Of a stretch of DNA of 64,000 bases, positions 44,854 through 53,144 are shown piece by piece (position 1 is the first letter of the stretch; each line of letters starts with the position of its first letter). The notes beneath the pieces are model-generated. The model saw nothing but the letters and a program-made list of their open reading frames with translations, did not search any database and was not told where the DNA came from. The position numbers and the translations under genes are program-made. The DNA is from Flavobacteriaceae bacterium UBA1682. GTDB taxonomy: Bacteria; Bacteroidota; Bacteroidia; Flavobacteriales; Flavobacteriaceae. Location: assembly GCA_002320285.1 (NCBI GenBank), contig DCKE01000016.1, positions 43,797 through 107,796 of the forward strand. Reading direction: 5' to 3'.

Positions 44854-45528
44854 TTAAATGATTATTGCTTCTAAGGATTTGATACTTTCGGGATATTGTT
44901 TTCGATATGATACAATATCGGCTATTGTCAAAACGGTTAAACTCCACTGTTGTGCAAAGGCCGTAATCTCTGATAATCGCGACATGGTACCGTCGTCGTT
45001 CATCAATTCACATAAGACAGACATTGGTTTTAAACCCGCGAGACGCATCAAATCAACACTGCCTTCCGTATGACCTATTCTGCCAAACACACCTTCATTA
45101 TGAGCACGTAAAGGGTATATATGCCCCGGTCGAACCAGATCAGTGGGTTTGGCATCATCTGCACTGGCCGCTTTGATAGCCGCGAGTCGGTCAGCAGCCG
45201 AAAGTCCCGTGGTAGCCCCTACTCGTGCATCAATAGAAATGGTAAAAGGGGTTTGGTATAAACTGGAATTGTCCGTAACCATATAGGGCAAATCAAGTGC
45301 ATCAGCCTTTTGATGTGGCATGCACAAACAAACCACCCCACTGCAATACCGAATCATCTGAATCATGTTGTCCAAATTCATTTTTTCTGCAGCAAAAATC
45401 AAATCGCCTTCATTTTCTCGATCTTCATCGTCGATTAATAAAACTCCTTTGCCCTTTTGCAATTCACTAATTGCGCGTTCTACTCTTTCTTTGGCATGAA
45501 TACCAAAGGATTGTAATGTATTATTCAT
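44854..45528 (-). CDS. ribB: 3,4-dihydroxy-2-butanone 4-phosphate synthase
   Basis: Converts ribulose 5-phosphate to the four-carbon precursor of riboflavin. The 224-residue protein has GKGVLLIDDEDRENEGDL with the acidic metal-binding loop, YCSGVVCLCM, and RPGHIYPLRAHNEGVFGRIGHTEGSVDL (in pieces). It is a stand-alone RibB and not fused to GTP cyclohydrolase II (RibA). It heads the SIP-crp cluster behind a 250-base structured leader and an FNR-type box, so extra flavin may be made when the flavoreductases are induced. Confidence 0.95.
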   Translation of the reverse strand: MNNTLQSFGIHAKERVERAISELQKGKGVLLIDDEDRENEGDLIFAAEKMNLDNMIQMIRYCSGVVCLCMPHQKADALDLPYMVTDNSSLYQTPFTISIDARVGATTGLSAADRLAAIKAASADDAKPTDLVRPGHIYPLRAHNEGVFGRIGHTEGSVDLMRLAGLKPMSVLCELMNDDGTMSRLSEITAFAQQWSLTVLTIADIVSYRKQYPESIKSLEAIII

Positions 45529-45591
45529 CTATAAAAATTATTTTTTATTAAACATCATCGTTATGATTGTGATTATACCGCTCACAGCTCC

Positions 45592-45748
45592 AAAAAAGTC
45601 CCGGTTTGCTGAGTCTACCAACCGGTAATTGCCTTTTTTTACAGCAACCAACTAAACGGTGGTAAACCTTCAATTAAAACAAAAACCGAAACAACGAGAG
45701 GCAGAATTGCCTGATAGCAAAGCTTTGTTATTTGCTGACCTCTTGTTG
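45592..45748 (-). other. Structured 5' leader of the ribB operon with terminator-like hairpin
   Basis: On the minus strand a long hairpin comes first: CAACGAGAGGCAG (45692-45704) with CTGACCTCTTGTTG (45735-45748), one bulge and one G-U, and an inner 8-bp stem (45714-45721 with 45724-45731). Closer to ribB, CCGGTT/AACCGG (45601-45606 with 45620-45625) is followed by GAC and six U. This resembles an attenuator. The conserved FMN-riboswitch core is not recognisable, so the ligand, if any, is unknown. Confidence 0.5.
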
Positions 45749-45785
45749 AATTCCTCTCTTTCTGTTTTGAATACTAAACCGACTA

Positions 45786-45829
45786 CAAATTTGCAGCTAT
45801 AGGCAGACCTAAACTTTGACTTAAGTCAA
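45786..45829 (-). promoter_or_regulatory. FNR-type box and -7 element of the ribB-SIP-crp operon
   Basis: TTGAC-TTAA-GTCAA (45816-45829) is the core of a perfect 16-bp palindrome (45815-45830). The minus-strand -7 candidate CAAATTTG (45793-45786) differs from TAnnTTTG by one base. Centre-to-end distance is 36.5 bp. Confidence 0.65.
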
Positions 45830-45948
45830 AAAACATTTTTACTTGCCCTATAAGGTGTAAGTCAACCGCCTAAGAATGGTCATAAATAAGTTAACATCCA
45901 TCGATCTAGACCGCAGTAGACAACAATTAGCTGATGAAGACTGTTGTT

Positions 45949-47532
45949 CTAACCGAGCTGTTGCCTTTCATGTTCGATCGTCGTGGTCCAGAAATCGAGT
46001 TCCACCTCTTTTCGTTGAATGGTTTCCAACGAAAAGGCGCCACTTTTATAGCTTTGAGTCAAAGCGATTCGCTGCCATTCGACCAATTTCAATTCCAGAT
46101 TTAAATACTTCTTTTTCGAATTTAGCCCTTGATCTGTTTCCGATTGCGTTAGCACGTTGTGCTCTTCGGCTTGCAGTTTCGCCAGCATAGCTGTCACGGC
46201 TTGCTGCGTCTCAAGATCATCAGCACTAAATTCTTTTAAAAACGAAATGGATTTGTAGAGCAGTAAAACATTTAGGGTTTGCGCATCGGAATGCGAATCT
46301 GGAGCGGGTTTGATCCATTGAATTAATTTGGGCAAAGTCAGTCCTTGGATCAGCAGTGTAAAAACGATTACCACAAAAGCCAATAATAGAACCGTATTGC
46401 GATTTGCAATAGGTAGCGCATCGTTATCGGTGATTGGCAAAGCCAAGGCGGCCGCTAAAGAAACCACGCCGCGCATACCGGCCCAAGATAGAATTAAGTA
46501 TTCTTTGCTCGATGGAGATAATCCCAATTGCTGTTTGGGCTGTGATCGTCCTCCCAAAAGTGGCAATGCAAACAAGACGCACAGACGCACTACAACCAAT
46601 ATCAAAAAAATAAAAAAGCCATATACAATCAATAACGGCAGTTCTGAAAGCGAAAATTCAGCGATGATTTTAGGCAATTGCAATCCTAAAATCAAAAATA
46701 CCAATCCGTTAATCACAAAGATGATTACCTCCCAAAAATGCCCCATTTGAATTCGGCTTTCAATTGCAATTACGGCAAAGGAATTCCACGACAAGTACAT
46801 CCCTAGCACTACTACAGCCAATACACCTGAACATCCCAAATGTTCGGCTAAACTGTAGGTTGCAAACGGTAGCAAAACCACCGCGAAAGTTTCGACATTA
46901 CTATTACCTGCAAAGAATCGATACATTTTTAAAAATAAAAAACCAATAATGATACCGGCTATAATGCCTCCTAAACTGATGATTGCGAAATTAAACCCCG
47001 CATTCCAAATGGAAAAACCGCCACTGAGTATTGCTACCACCGCAAATTTATAGGCAATTAAGGCCGAAGCATCGTTCAGTAAACTCTCGCCTTCTAACAA
47101 TGTAATTGTCCGTTTGGGCAGGGGTATACTTTTCGTAATACTCGCTGCGGCTACAGCATCGGGTGGCGAAACAATGGCTCCCAACACAAAGGCCATAGGC
47201 CAACCAAATCCCGGAATTACACGGTGCACAAATACAGCCACGATGGTGGTGGTTAAAAACACCAACACCACAGCCAATATCGAAATTTTCGGAAATTCCT
47301 TTTTAAATTCCGGTATGGATGTATTCCAAGCAGCATCGAATAATATCGGTGGTAATACGACATAAAAGATCAATTCCGGACTCATTTCAATCGACGGTAC
47401 CAAAGCGGTAAAGCTCAACAGCAATCCAGCCAAAACCAGTAAAATAGGTAAGGCTAATTTTATTTTGTCTTTTAACGATATCAGGATAATGAGAATAGTA
47501 GATATCCAAATGATTTTTTCGAGTTCTTGCAT
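45949..47532 (-). CDS. Na+/H+ antiporter (CPA1/NhaP type)
   Basis: A 527-residue inner-membrane cation:proton antiporter with about twelve helices, starting MQELEKIIWISTILI. The ion-binding motif is GAIVSPPDAVAA with the ND/DD aspartate, followed by LLEGESLLNDASALI and the WAGMRGVVSLAAALALP segment. The cytoplasmic tail of about 100 residues (KSISFLKEFSADDLE...) is charged and helical. The ATG at 47532 is chosen over a TTG at 47553, which overlaps the -7 element. Confidence 0.93.
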   Translation of the reverse strand: MQELEKIIWISTILIILISLKDKIKLALPILLVLAGLLLSFTALVPSIEMSPELIFYVVLPPILFDAAWNTSIPEFKKEFPKISILAVVLVFLTTTIVAVFVHRVIPGFGWPMAFVLGAIVSPPDAVAAASITKSIPLPKRTITLLEGESLLNDASALIAYKFAVVAILSGGFSIWNAGFNFAIISLGGIIAGIIIGFLFLKMYRFFAGNSNVETFAVVLLPFATYSLAEHLGCSGVLAVVVLGMYLSWNSFAVIAIESRIQMGHFWEVIIFVINGLVFLILGLQLPKIIAEFSLSELPLLIVYGFFIFLILVVVRLCVLFALPLLGGRSQPKQQLGLSPSSKEYLILSWAGMRGVVSLAAALALPITDNDALPIANRNTVLLLAFVVIVFTLLIQGLTLPKLIQWIKPAPDSHSDAQTLNVLLLYKSISFLKEFSADDLETQQAVTAMLAKLQAEEHNVLTQSETDQGLNSKKKYLNLELKLVEWQRIALTQSYKSGAFSLETIQRKEVELDFWTTTIEHERQQLG

Positions 47533-47550
47533 GATGTTACAATTATTCTG

Positions 47551-47594
47551 CAAAAATATATTCCCTCAATTATCGAAGCATTGACCTATATCAA
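47551..47594 (-). promoter_or_regulatory. FNR-type box and -7 element of the antiporter gene
   Basis: TTGAC-CTAT-ATCAA (47581-47594) with both half-sites intact. A perfect minus-strand -7 element TATTTTTG (47558-47551) ends 36.5 bp from the box centre. The predicted start is near 47546, so the box lies at about -41. Confidence 0.65.
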
Positions 47595-47670
47595 AAAGAA
47601 AAAGGAATCAGCAACATTGCGGTAATCTTGACCAATCAAATACTGCTAAGATTTTTTATAGTGGAAAAAC

Positions 47671-47707
47671 AAAAAAGCCTAAAACATTGAAGTTATAGGC
47701 TTTTTTT
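47671..47707 (-). terminator. Hairpin terminator
   Basis: AAAAAAGCCTA (47671-47681) and TAGGCTTTTTTT (47695 on) form an 11-bp stem with A and T runs. It is 170 bases downstream of the lipoprotein gene that ends at 47879; the rest of this 325-base gap shows nothing else apart from the antiporter promoter. Confidence 0.75.
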
Positions 47708-47878
47708 CGTATCTTAATACATTGGGATTTATACAGTATTTTAGTATTGTAAAATCATTACGATTTTTTTAAGCGCACTGTAAAAATCAGACTAGATATA
47801 TACATTGGAAATATTTAAAACAACTGTCGTCCTTTTTAGGTAATACACATCTAAAAACACAACTATAATTGTAAAACA

Positions 47879-48763
47879 TTAATATTTAGGTTCGGCATAT
47901 ATCTCATATCCATGTCCGTATTCTGCCCAAGTGGCTTTCTTTAAAAGAACTATATTAGAGGTTTTTCCAACCCATATTTTTAAAACTTGGTCTTGTTGTA
48001 CTGTTCTCTTAAACAACTTATTATACTCGATAAAAGAGGACTCGCTCGTTTGTTGGTATTTTGCATCCCCATACAAAGTTGTCATGTAATTAGTTAGCAC
48101 CTCCAATTCTCGATTTGCGAGGTCATCCAAATTCCCTTCGTATACCTCATCATCAAATCGAACATTTAATATAGACGAAAGGATCCCATCGCGATTATTT
48201 GTCAAAAGAGAAAAACTATAATCTTCATTGCCATTATTGATAAATCCTGTATTCATATTAAAATTTCCATCAGGCTTATTCCACTGTATATTTAAAAAAT
48301 CGCCATCCACATAAACTCGAGTACTCGTTGAATCTTTTGCGACAACTAAGCCATCTTTATACGCTTTTAAATAGGTGGTATAAGTTCCTGGTAGATAAAA
48401 GTGATGTCCCCATTCAAGTCTAACACTATAAGAATCACCTTGCTTTTGCAATAGTTGCATTTTTGTGGCTCCTCCCTTAATCTCCCAAGTAAGCGAATCT
48501 AGATTACTTTTTAGTTTATCAGCCAATGCAAGGAATTTTATGTTTCCACTAGCACTACTGTCCTGCAACTTAAAAACAACCATATTTAAAATGTTTTGTT
48601 CACCAAGGTTACTTACAACTTTTAGTGATTTTAGTTGCCCCTCTATAATCGGATTTCCTACTTCTGGGTTTACAATTTCAGGATTTTTCAATGTAGAATC
48701 ATCGTTAGAGCAAGAAGCCAACATACCACCAGCTAAAACAAAAAAGGCTATTTTTTTAAACAT
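47879..48763 (-). CDS. Hypothetical lipoprotein
   Basis: A 294-residue protein I do not recognise. The signal peptide ends with the lipobox LASC (Cys18), followed by an Asn/Pro-rich linker with repeated NPE(I/V) and then a beta-rich body (for example SVRLEWGHHFYLPGTYTTYL). Likely exposed on an outer membrane. It has its own long intergenic flanks. Confidence 0.75.
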   Translation of the reverse strand: MFKKIAFFVLAGGMLASCSNDDSTLKNPEIVNPEVGNPIIEGQLKSLKVVSNLGEQNILNMVVFKLQDSSASGNIKFLALADKLKSNLDSLTWEIKGGATKMQLLQKQGDSYSVRLEWGHHFYLPGTYTTYLKAYKDGLVVAKDSTSTRVYVDGDFLNIQWNKPDGNFNMNTGFINNGNEDYSFSLLTNNRDGILSSILNVRFDDEVYEGNLDDLANRELEVLTNYMTTLYGDAKYQQTSESSFIEYNKLFKRTVQQDQVLKIWVGKTSNIVLLKKATWAEYGHGYEIYAEPKY

Positions 48764-48896
48764 AAGATATTCGTTTAGGTATTTTTTTCAAAAATACAAC
48801 ACTAACAATTAGTAAACAATTAAAACAAATAGTATTAAATTTTTCTATTATAACCATCTAGATACGTAATTATACATATAATATAATACCCAATTT

Positions 48897-49568
48897 TTAA
48901 AATTTTAAAATTTGCTCTATTTCCTTGTACCCTTTATCTTTAGCATGTTGTAAAGCAGTGATTCCATCTCGATCGGGAATATTTAAATCGGCACCCGCAT
49001 CTTTTAGAATTTGAACGATTTGCTGAAATTTCGCACTCCCATCTCCCAAAACAACTGCTTCCATCAAGCCTGTCCATTGTAAACGATTGATATGATTAAT
49101 TGGAAAGTTCGGGCTATTTGCCAGTAAGCGCACCGTTGCGACATGCCCACGCTCACAAGCGGGGATCAAAGCCGTACCATTATAACGATTAAAAACGTCA
49201 AAGCGCGCCCCGTGCTCTAAATACAGTTGTAACAATTCTGTCTGTCCAGTTGCTCCGGCATACAAAAAAGCACTGTCTAAATTAACCGATTGTTGATTGA
49301 CATCAGCTCCGTGATTTAACAGCAGTTTTACCATTTCAATAGAACTATTATGGGTCGCTATCAACAATAAGTTGCGTCTTTCCCTGTCTGCAGCATTGAC
49401 ATTGGCACCACCCTCTAAAGCTTTTGCTACGGCTTCGACCGCATTGTCTTGTACAGATTTTACGATTTCTTGATCAGTCATATGGACGATTTTTGTTGTT
49501 GTCGCTGTGCAATTCCACAAGGTCACCGGCGAGATCAGCACGAATAAAAAAAATAGTTTGTTCATCAT
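48897..49568 (-). CDS. Exported ankyrin-repeat protein
   Basis: A 223-residue protein with a short signal peptide and possible lipobox (TLWNC), then about four ankyrin repeats from residue 30 to the end: AVAKALEGGANVNAADRERRN, SIEMVKLLLNHGADVNQQ, QTELLQLYLEHGARFDVF and QIVQILKDAGADLNIPDRDGIT, shortened here. Ankyrin repeats mediate protein contacts; partner unknown. Confidence 0.88.
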   Translation of the reverse strand: MMNKLFFLFVLISPVTLWNCTATTTKIVHMTDQEIVKSVQDNAVEAVAKALEGGANVNAADRERRNLLLIATHNSSIEMVKLLLNHGADVNQQSVNLDSAFLYAGATGQTELLQLYLEHGARFDVFNRYNGTALIPACERGHVATVRLLANSPNFPINHINRLQWTGLMEAVVLGDGSAKFQQIVQILKDAGADLNIPDRDGITALQHAKDKGYKEIEQILKF

Positions 49569-49863
49569 ATTATATTGCTTTGTTGGGTATTGATCTACTC
49601 TTGATTAATCATGCAATACCACTAATATAATCATTTCTTTTTAGTCGTTCCTATTATTTTACCAATCGTATCATCACAATAGTAGTATCTCAGCGTTTGA
49701 TTCCTATTGAAAAATCAAAATCTGCCAAAGCTACTGTTGGGCTTTTTCCTGTTTTTAACACAGATAGTCCTTCTAAGAACAAACGCACGATTGCAGAAAT
49801 AACCACTACTACCAATCAAGCCTAAGCCCAAATCATCAGTCACCGAATTTGCGATTTTAACTG
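49569..49863. other. Gene-free stretch
   Basis: About 295 bases before the GNAT remnant. No intact gene. A weak inverted repeat (GGTATTG...CAATACC near 49582-49620) is the only structure seen. Confidence 0.45.
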
Positions 49864-50215
49864 ATGAACTATACCTGAACTGAAGCCGAACGAAACCGAA
49901 ATACAGTTTTTGGTATTTGCAAACGATTCCCATCAACAAATAAACAGCGGTATTCGAGCCAGTTGTTATTGGAATACGTTACACATCGAGTTGTTATGGT
50001 TGTCCAATGCCTGTCGGGGTCAAGGAATCGGTAAGCTAGTGGTAGAAACAGCCGAAAACTCTGCACGACAAAATCACTGTGAAAAGGCCCTGTTACAAAC
50101 CACCAGTTGGCAAGCCAAACCCTTTTACGAGAAAAACGGTTATAAACTACTCGCCACTTTAGAGCATAGACCAAAGGGACACGCGACACATTATTTGAAT
50201 AAAACCTTGTTTTAA
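49864..50215 (+). pseudogene. Degenerate GNAT acetyltransferase
   Basis: From the TTG at 49910 a 101-residue frame matches the acetyl-CoA-binding half of small GNAT proteins: ELLWLSNACRGQGIGKLVVETAE with the RGQGIG pyrophosphate loop, then FYEKNGYKLLATLEHRPKGHATHYLNK. The N-terminal 30-odd residues are missing. An ATG at 49864 opens MNYT then stops, while the neighbouring frame reads PELKPNETEIQFL into the gene. This is consistent with a frameshift near the start and a small internal deletion. It could be translated from the TTG, but the fold would be incomplete. Confidence 0.6.
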
Positions 50216-50222
50216 ATAGGAC

Positions 50223-50417
50223 TTATTTACTTTCTTTGTCAATCGTGATGATTAGTTTATTTTGTCTTTGTTCGATATTAACCATCAATCCTTGTTTAAA
50301 ACCAAGCTTTTCCAGCCATTTTCCCTCCAGTCTAATTTCTGGTATCGAGGTCAACCCGTTAGATCTTGATTGGTATTTCGTATAAATTTTAAGTTTTCTA
50401 AAATCCCTCATTGTCAT
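50223..50417 (-). CDS. SymE-family (AbrB-fold) toxin-like protein
   Basis: A 64-residue protein starting MTMRDFRKLKIYTKYQ (ATG 50417; an alternative ATG at 50411). It matches the SymE core: a Y-Q-S-R-S strand, then IPEIRLEGKWLEKLGFKQGLMV and a closing LIITI strand. E. coli SymE is an SOS-induced protein toxic to translation or nucleoid structure and controlled by the antisense RNA SymR; here a divergent XRE repressor sits beside it instead. The first operator overlaps its start codon. Confidence 0.78.
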   Translation of the reverse strand: MTMRDFRKLKIYTKYQSRSNGLTSIPEIRLEGKWLEKLGFKQGLMVNIEQRQNKLIITIDKESK

Positions 50418-50511
50418 ACAGTTATACGACAAATATAAATTAAAAAATCACAATGTCGTATTTTTATATGACAAAAATGTCAGCTAATAATATGACATTT
50501 GATATATGACA
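50412..50511. promoter_or_regulatory. Three 20-bp operators between symE-like gene and XRE gene
   Basis: Sites fit TGTCRTA-N6-TAYGACA: O1 50412-50431, O2 50454-50473 and O3 50478-50497 (left half TGTCAGC, two mismatches). An extra right half TATGACA (50505-50511) covers the XRE start. O1 overlaps the symE start. Centres are 42 and 24 bp apart. Confidence 0.72.
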
Positions 50512-50721
50512 AGAGAAAAACTAAAGTTGGAATTGGGCAAGCAAATCGTAAAACTACGAGAACAGCGTGGTTGGACTCAGTCTGATTTAGCGCGAGCATG
50601 CAACAAAGACCGTCAGGCAATCGAAAAGCTCGAAAATGGCAAAGTCAACCCAACACTTTATACTTTGTTGGAAGTTGCCAATGCCTTGGAAATTTCGTTA
50701 TCTAAATTAGTTGATTTTTAG
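50506..50721 (+). CDS. XRE-family helix-turn-helix regulator paired with SymE-like gene
   Basis: A 71-residue single-domain regulator: KLREQRGWTQSDLARACNKDRQAIEKLENGKVNPTLYTLLEVANAL in one compact HTH. It is divergent from the SymE-like gene across a 90-bp region with three palindromic operators, so it probably represses both genes. A pseudogene of DUF2071 abuts its 3' end. Antitoxin activity is inferred from layout only. Confidence 0.85.
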   Translation: MTREKLKLELGKQIVKLREQRGWTQSDLARACNKDRQAIEKLENGKVNPTLYTLLEVANALEISLSKLVDF

Positions 50722-50871
50722 TCGGATTAAACAGATTCCTACCATGTCTTTTCCTTTTTAAATTTTGGATCGACAAGTTAGCGGCACAATTTGCTCAACA
50801 ACTTTGGGGTCTGATATAAAGTTTATTAAAATTCTTCTTTCAATATATCCGTGTATTGTCGGTATTTTCAT
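50707..50871 (-). pseudogene. Truncated DUF2071 (YqjF-like) gene fragment
   Basis: From ATG 50871 the minus strand reads MKIPTIHGYIERRILINF... and PLTCRSKI, then an in-frame TAA (50760-50758), and continues in the same frame as KGKDMVGICLIRLKIN before stopping at 50709-50707. Both halves match consecutive parts of the DUF2071 N-terminus. The fragment ends where the XRE gene's 3' end begins, leaving about 50 of some 200 or more codons. Confidence 0.7.
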
Positions 50872-50950
50872 TTTATATACAACTTGTTTTTAAAACCTTA
50901 TATCTATTTCTTTATCGAACTGATGTTTTCGCGGCACAATCTCGTGCCAA

Positions 50951-51391
50951 CTAAAAAATTCTGTTTTTAAGAATTTGGTTGTATAAAAAGCTTAATAAAA
51001 TTAAAATTGGTAATCCTATCCACGCCGTAAAAACCAATTCAAGTCCATTTTGGCCTCCATTTCCATAGCAGAGACTTTGTGCATTTGTAAACACTGGAAT
51101 CAAACTCGATTGAATTAGAACATATTCTAATGCATTAAAAATCGTCAGCAATATGGGTAATGTTTTTAATTTTTCAAGCGGCAACCATTTTAAATATCTA
51201 TAAAACAGAAAAGGCAGCAATAACGCACCAATACTTGACAATATCCAAATCAGCTCAAAAGCAATAGTACATTCTACGCCTAAACCATTTAAAAACATCT
51301 GAACTGCTAAAATTGCTATAGCTGTAAATCCAGGAATGAAAAATCCTACAATTGAAAATATGACTGTTGGTTTTACAAAATCAACAGTCAT
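50951..51391 (-). CDS. Small integral membrane protein
   Basis: A 146-residue protein with four hydrophobic helices (about 9-32, 42-65, 78-95 and 120-140) and one extracytoplasmic loop with two cysteines (LCYGNGG and GVECT). I do not recognise the family. It stands alone, so no function can be offered. Confidence 0.68.
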   Translation of the reverse strand: MTVDFVKPTVIFSIVGFFIPGFTAIAILAVQMFLNGLGVECTIAFELIWILSSIGALLLPFLFYRYLKWLPLEKLKTLPILLTIFNALEYVLIQSSLIPVFTNAQSLCYGNGGQNGLELVFTAWIGLPILILLSFLYNQILKNRIF

Positions 51392-51518
51392 ATTCTATAC
51401 TTTTTATCTCCATATTATACTCTTTTTCACTAGTGTTATGTATGCTCCTGAGATTTGCAATATAGCGTATTATTCAACATTGAAGTAATAGTGTCTATGA
51501 CTTTTTTTTTCAACTATT

Positions 51519-52193
51519 TTAAAAATTTCGCTCAGTTTTCTTTTCACGGATTTCACGCAAATTATTAAGAAGTATTTTTTCAATTTGCTTAGCTTTATTT
51601 ACGGTCATAAAATGACCTCCACCTTCAATTAGAAAATCGTGTTTTACATTTTTAATCGGAATTATTTTGTCTGCATTTCCATGAATATGAATGTAATTAT
51701 TAGGCACAAACTCGTTGTTCCAATTGGCTATTTCATGAATTGCCCACTTTAAAAAACGAGGATTCGTCTCTAGTAAAATGGTCCTTAACAATTGTCTGTC
51801 TTTCGTTGTAGTAACTCCAAAAAACCAATTCGTTATAAAGTTTTGCTGTTTTAAAAAAAAAGTGGGAATTAACTTGTTCAATTTCAAAATTCCTGCAATT
51901 CGATAAAGTAAAGGGAGTTCGTATTTGGTTTTTGCAGAAGCGATTAAGATTAGTTTCTCCGTTTGGATGATTTTAGAAATTTCTATGGCAACCATTCCGC
52001 CAAAGGACAAACCAATTAGAATAGGATTCTTATCTGGAATTAATTGTACGATTCTTTTAGCATAATCAACCAATGATTCGCTATAAATCGGTTCTATCCA
52101 ATCGATAAATTCTGGGTCAAGATCTCCAAAATCAATGCTATCAAAGACTCTTCTATCGACACCTAAGCCGCTTAAAATATAAATTTTATTCAC
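51519..52193 (-). CDS. Alpha/beta hydrolase
   Basis: A 224-residue alpha/beta-hydrolase fold protein. The oxyanion strand LSGLGVDRR is near the N-terminus, the nucleophile elbow is GLSFGG, the acid is likely in HGNADKIIP, and the catalytic histidine is in GGGHFM. The set is complete, so it should be active as an esterase or related enzyme. Substrate unknown. Confidence 0.87.
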   Translation of the reverse strand: MNKIYILSGLGVDRRVFDSIDFGDLDPEFIDWIEPIYSESLVDYAKRIVQLIPDKNPILIGLSFGGMVAIEISKIIQTEKLILIASAKTKYELPLLYRIAGILKLNKLIPTFFLKQQNFITNWFFGVTTTKDRQLLRTILLETNPRFLKWAIHEIANWNNEFVPNNYIHIHGNADKIIPIKNVKHDFLIEGGGHFMTVNKAKQIEKILLNNLREIREKKTERNF

Positions 52194-52325
52194 TTGCTTT
52201 GATTTTTAAAAACACGGGGAAATCGGTTCGTGTTGTCCCTGTTTTTGGAGTAATGATATTTAATATAACTTGATTATGAGGTACAGATAAGCAGCTTTTT
52301 ACTACAACCTTATACCTCAGTGCAT

Positions 52326-52943
52326 TTATTTACAGAAATTTAATAGAAATTCATTTTCCAACTCTAAAATAGCTCGCTTTTTATTGTTTATGAATGCTAA
52401 AGATTGAGATATAGAAAAACCTCTAAAATAATAATCTAAATAAAAAGCGTAAACTTTGCCAACGACAGTTCTGCCATTTTCATTGTTTTCAGCTAGTATC
52501 ATCGGATCATCTGGAATTTGAATACTATTGGTGTTTAATAGCAAATTAAGTCTCTTTTTGAAATTAACCGAACTCGAAAGCTTTTCTATTTCACTTTTAT
52601 ACAATTTAGTTTTAACTTCAAATTCTTTACCTACACTAGAATACTCATACTCATCAAAAAAAATTGCAGTTCCTCCCTTAATAATTGCTGCTTCAATCTC
52701 AGACAAGTAATCTAAATAATCATTTGTCAAACTATTATAGATAATTACATTTTGGTTATTTCTATTTTCATCAATCTTAATCTTAATATTTTTCGATAAA
52801 TAGGATATGTGTTTATCGTTTTCATTAATTATTATTTGATACATAGATTCGCATTGGCTCTGGGCTTTGTCAGCACCACTTTCACATGACAAAAGCACCA
52901 TAGATGCTAAAATTACATTAGATGTCAATATTATAGATTTCAT
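52326..52943 (-). CDS. Hypothetical lipoprotein
   Basis: A 205-residue protein with a signal peptide and lipobox VLLSC (Cys20). The rest is mostly predicted helical and charged, with an amphipathic segment at about 60-120. I recognise no family. It has no operon partner. Confidence 0.68.
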   Translation of the reverse strand: MKSIILTSNVILASMVLLSCESGADKAQSQCESMYQIIINENDKHISYLSKNIKIKIDENRNNQNVIIYNSLTNDYLDYLSEIEAAIIKGGTAIFFDEYEYSSVGKEFEVKTKLYKSEIEKLSSSVNFKKRLNLLLNTNSIQIPDDPMILAENNENGRTVVGKVYAFYLDYYFRGFSISQSLAFINNKKRAILELENEFLLNFCK

Positions 52944-53144
52944 TCTATGATTTTATAATTAATCGTTTTTCTATACCTTATAAATTTGAATGCATTTGCA
53001 ATAGAATCTTTCTACTTTTTTAATTGTTTTCTAATCTATAAAATCTCTTACTTTTCAACTTTTAAAAACAGCTATATCGTCTTCAATTTAGTCAAATCTT
53101 ATTTCTTATTGAAAAAGTATAACAATTCTTGTCAATAATAAAAA

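Noticed and set aside
45529..45785. Known FMN riboswitch before ribB
   Set aside because: The location is right, but the conserved GGGCAGGGTGAAATTCCC-like core and the second conserved GCGGT block are not present by eye.
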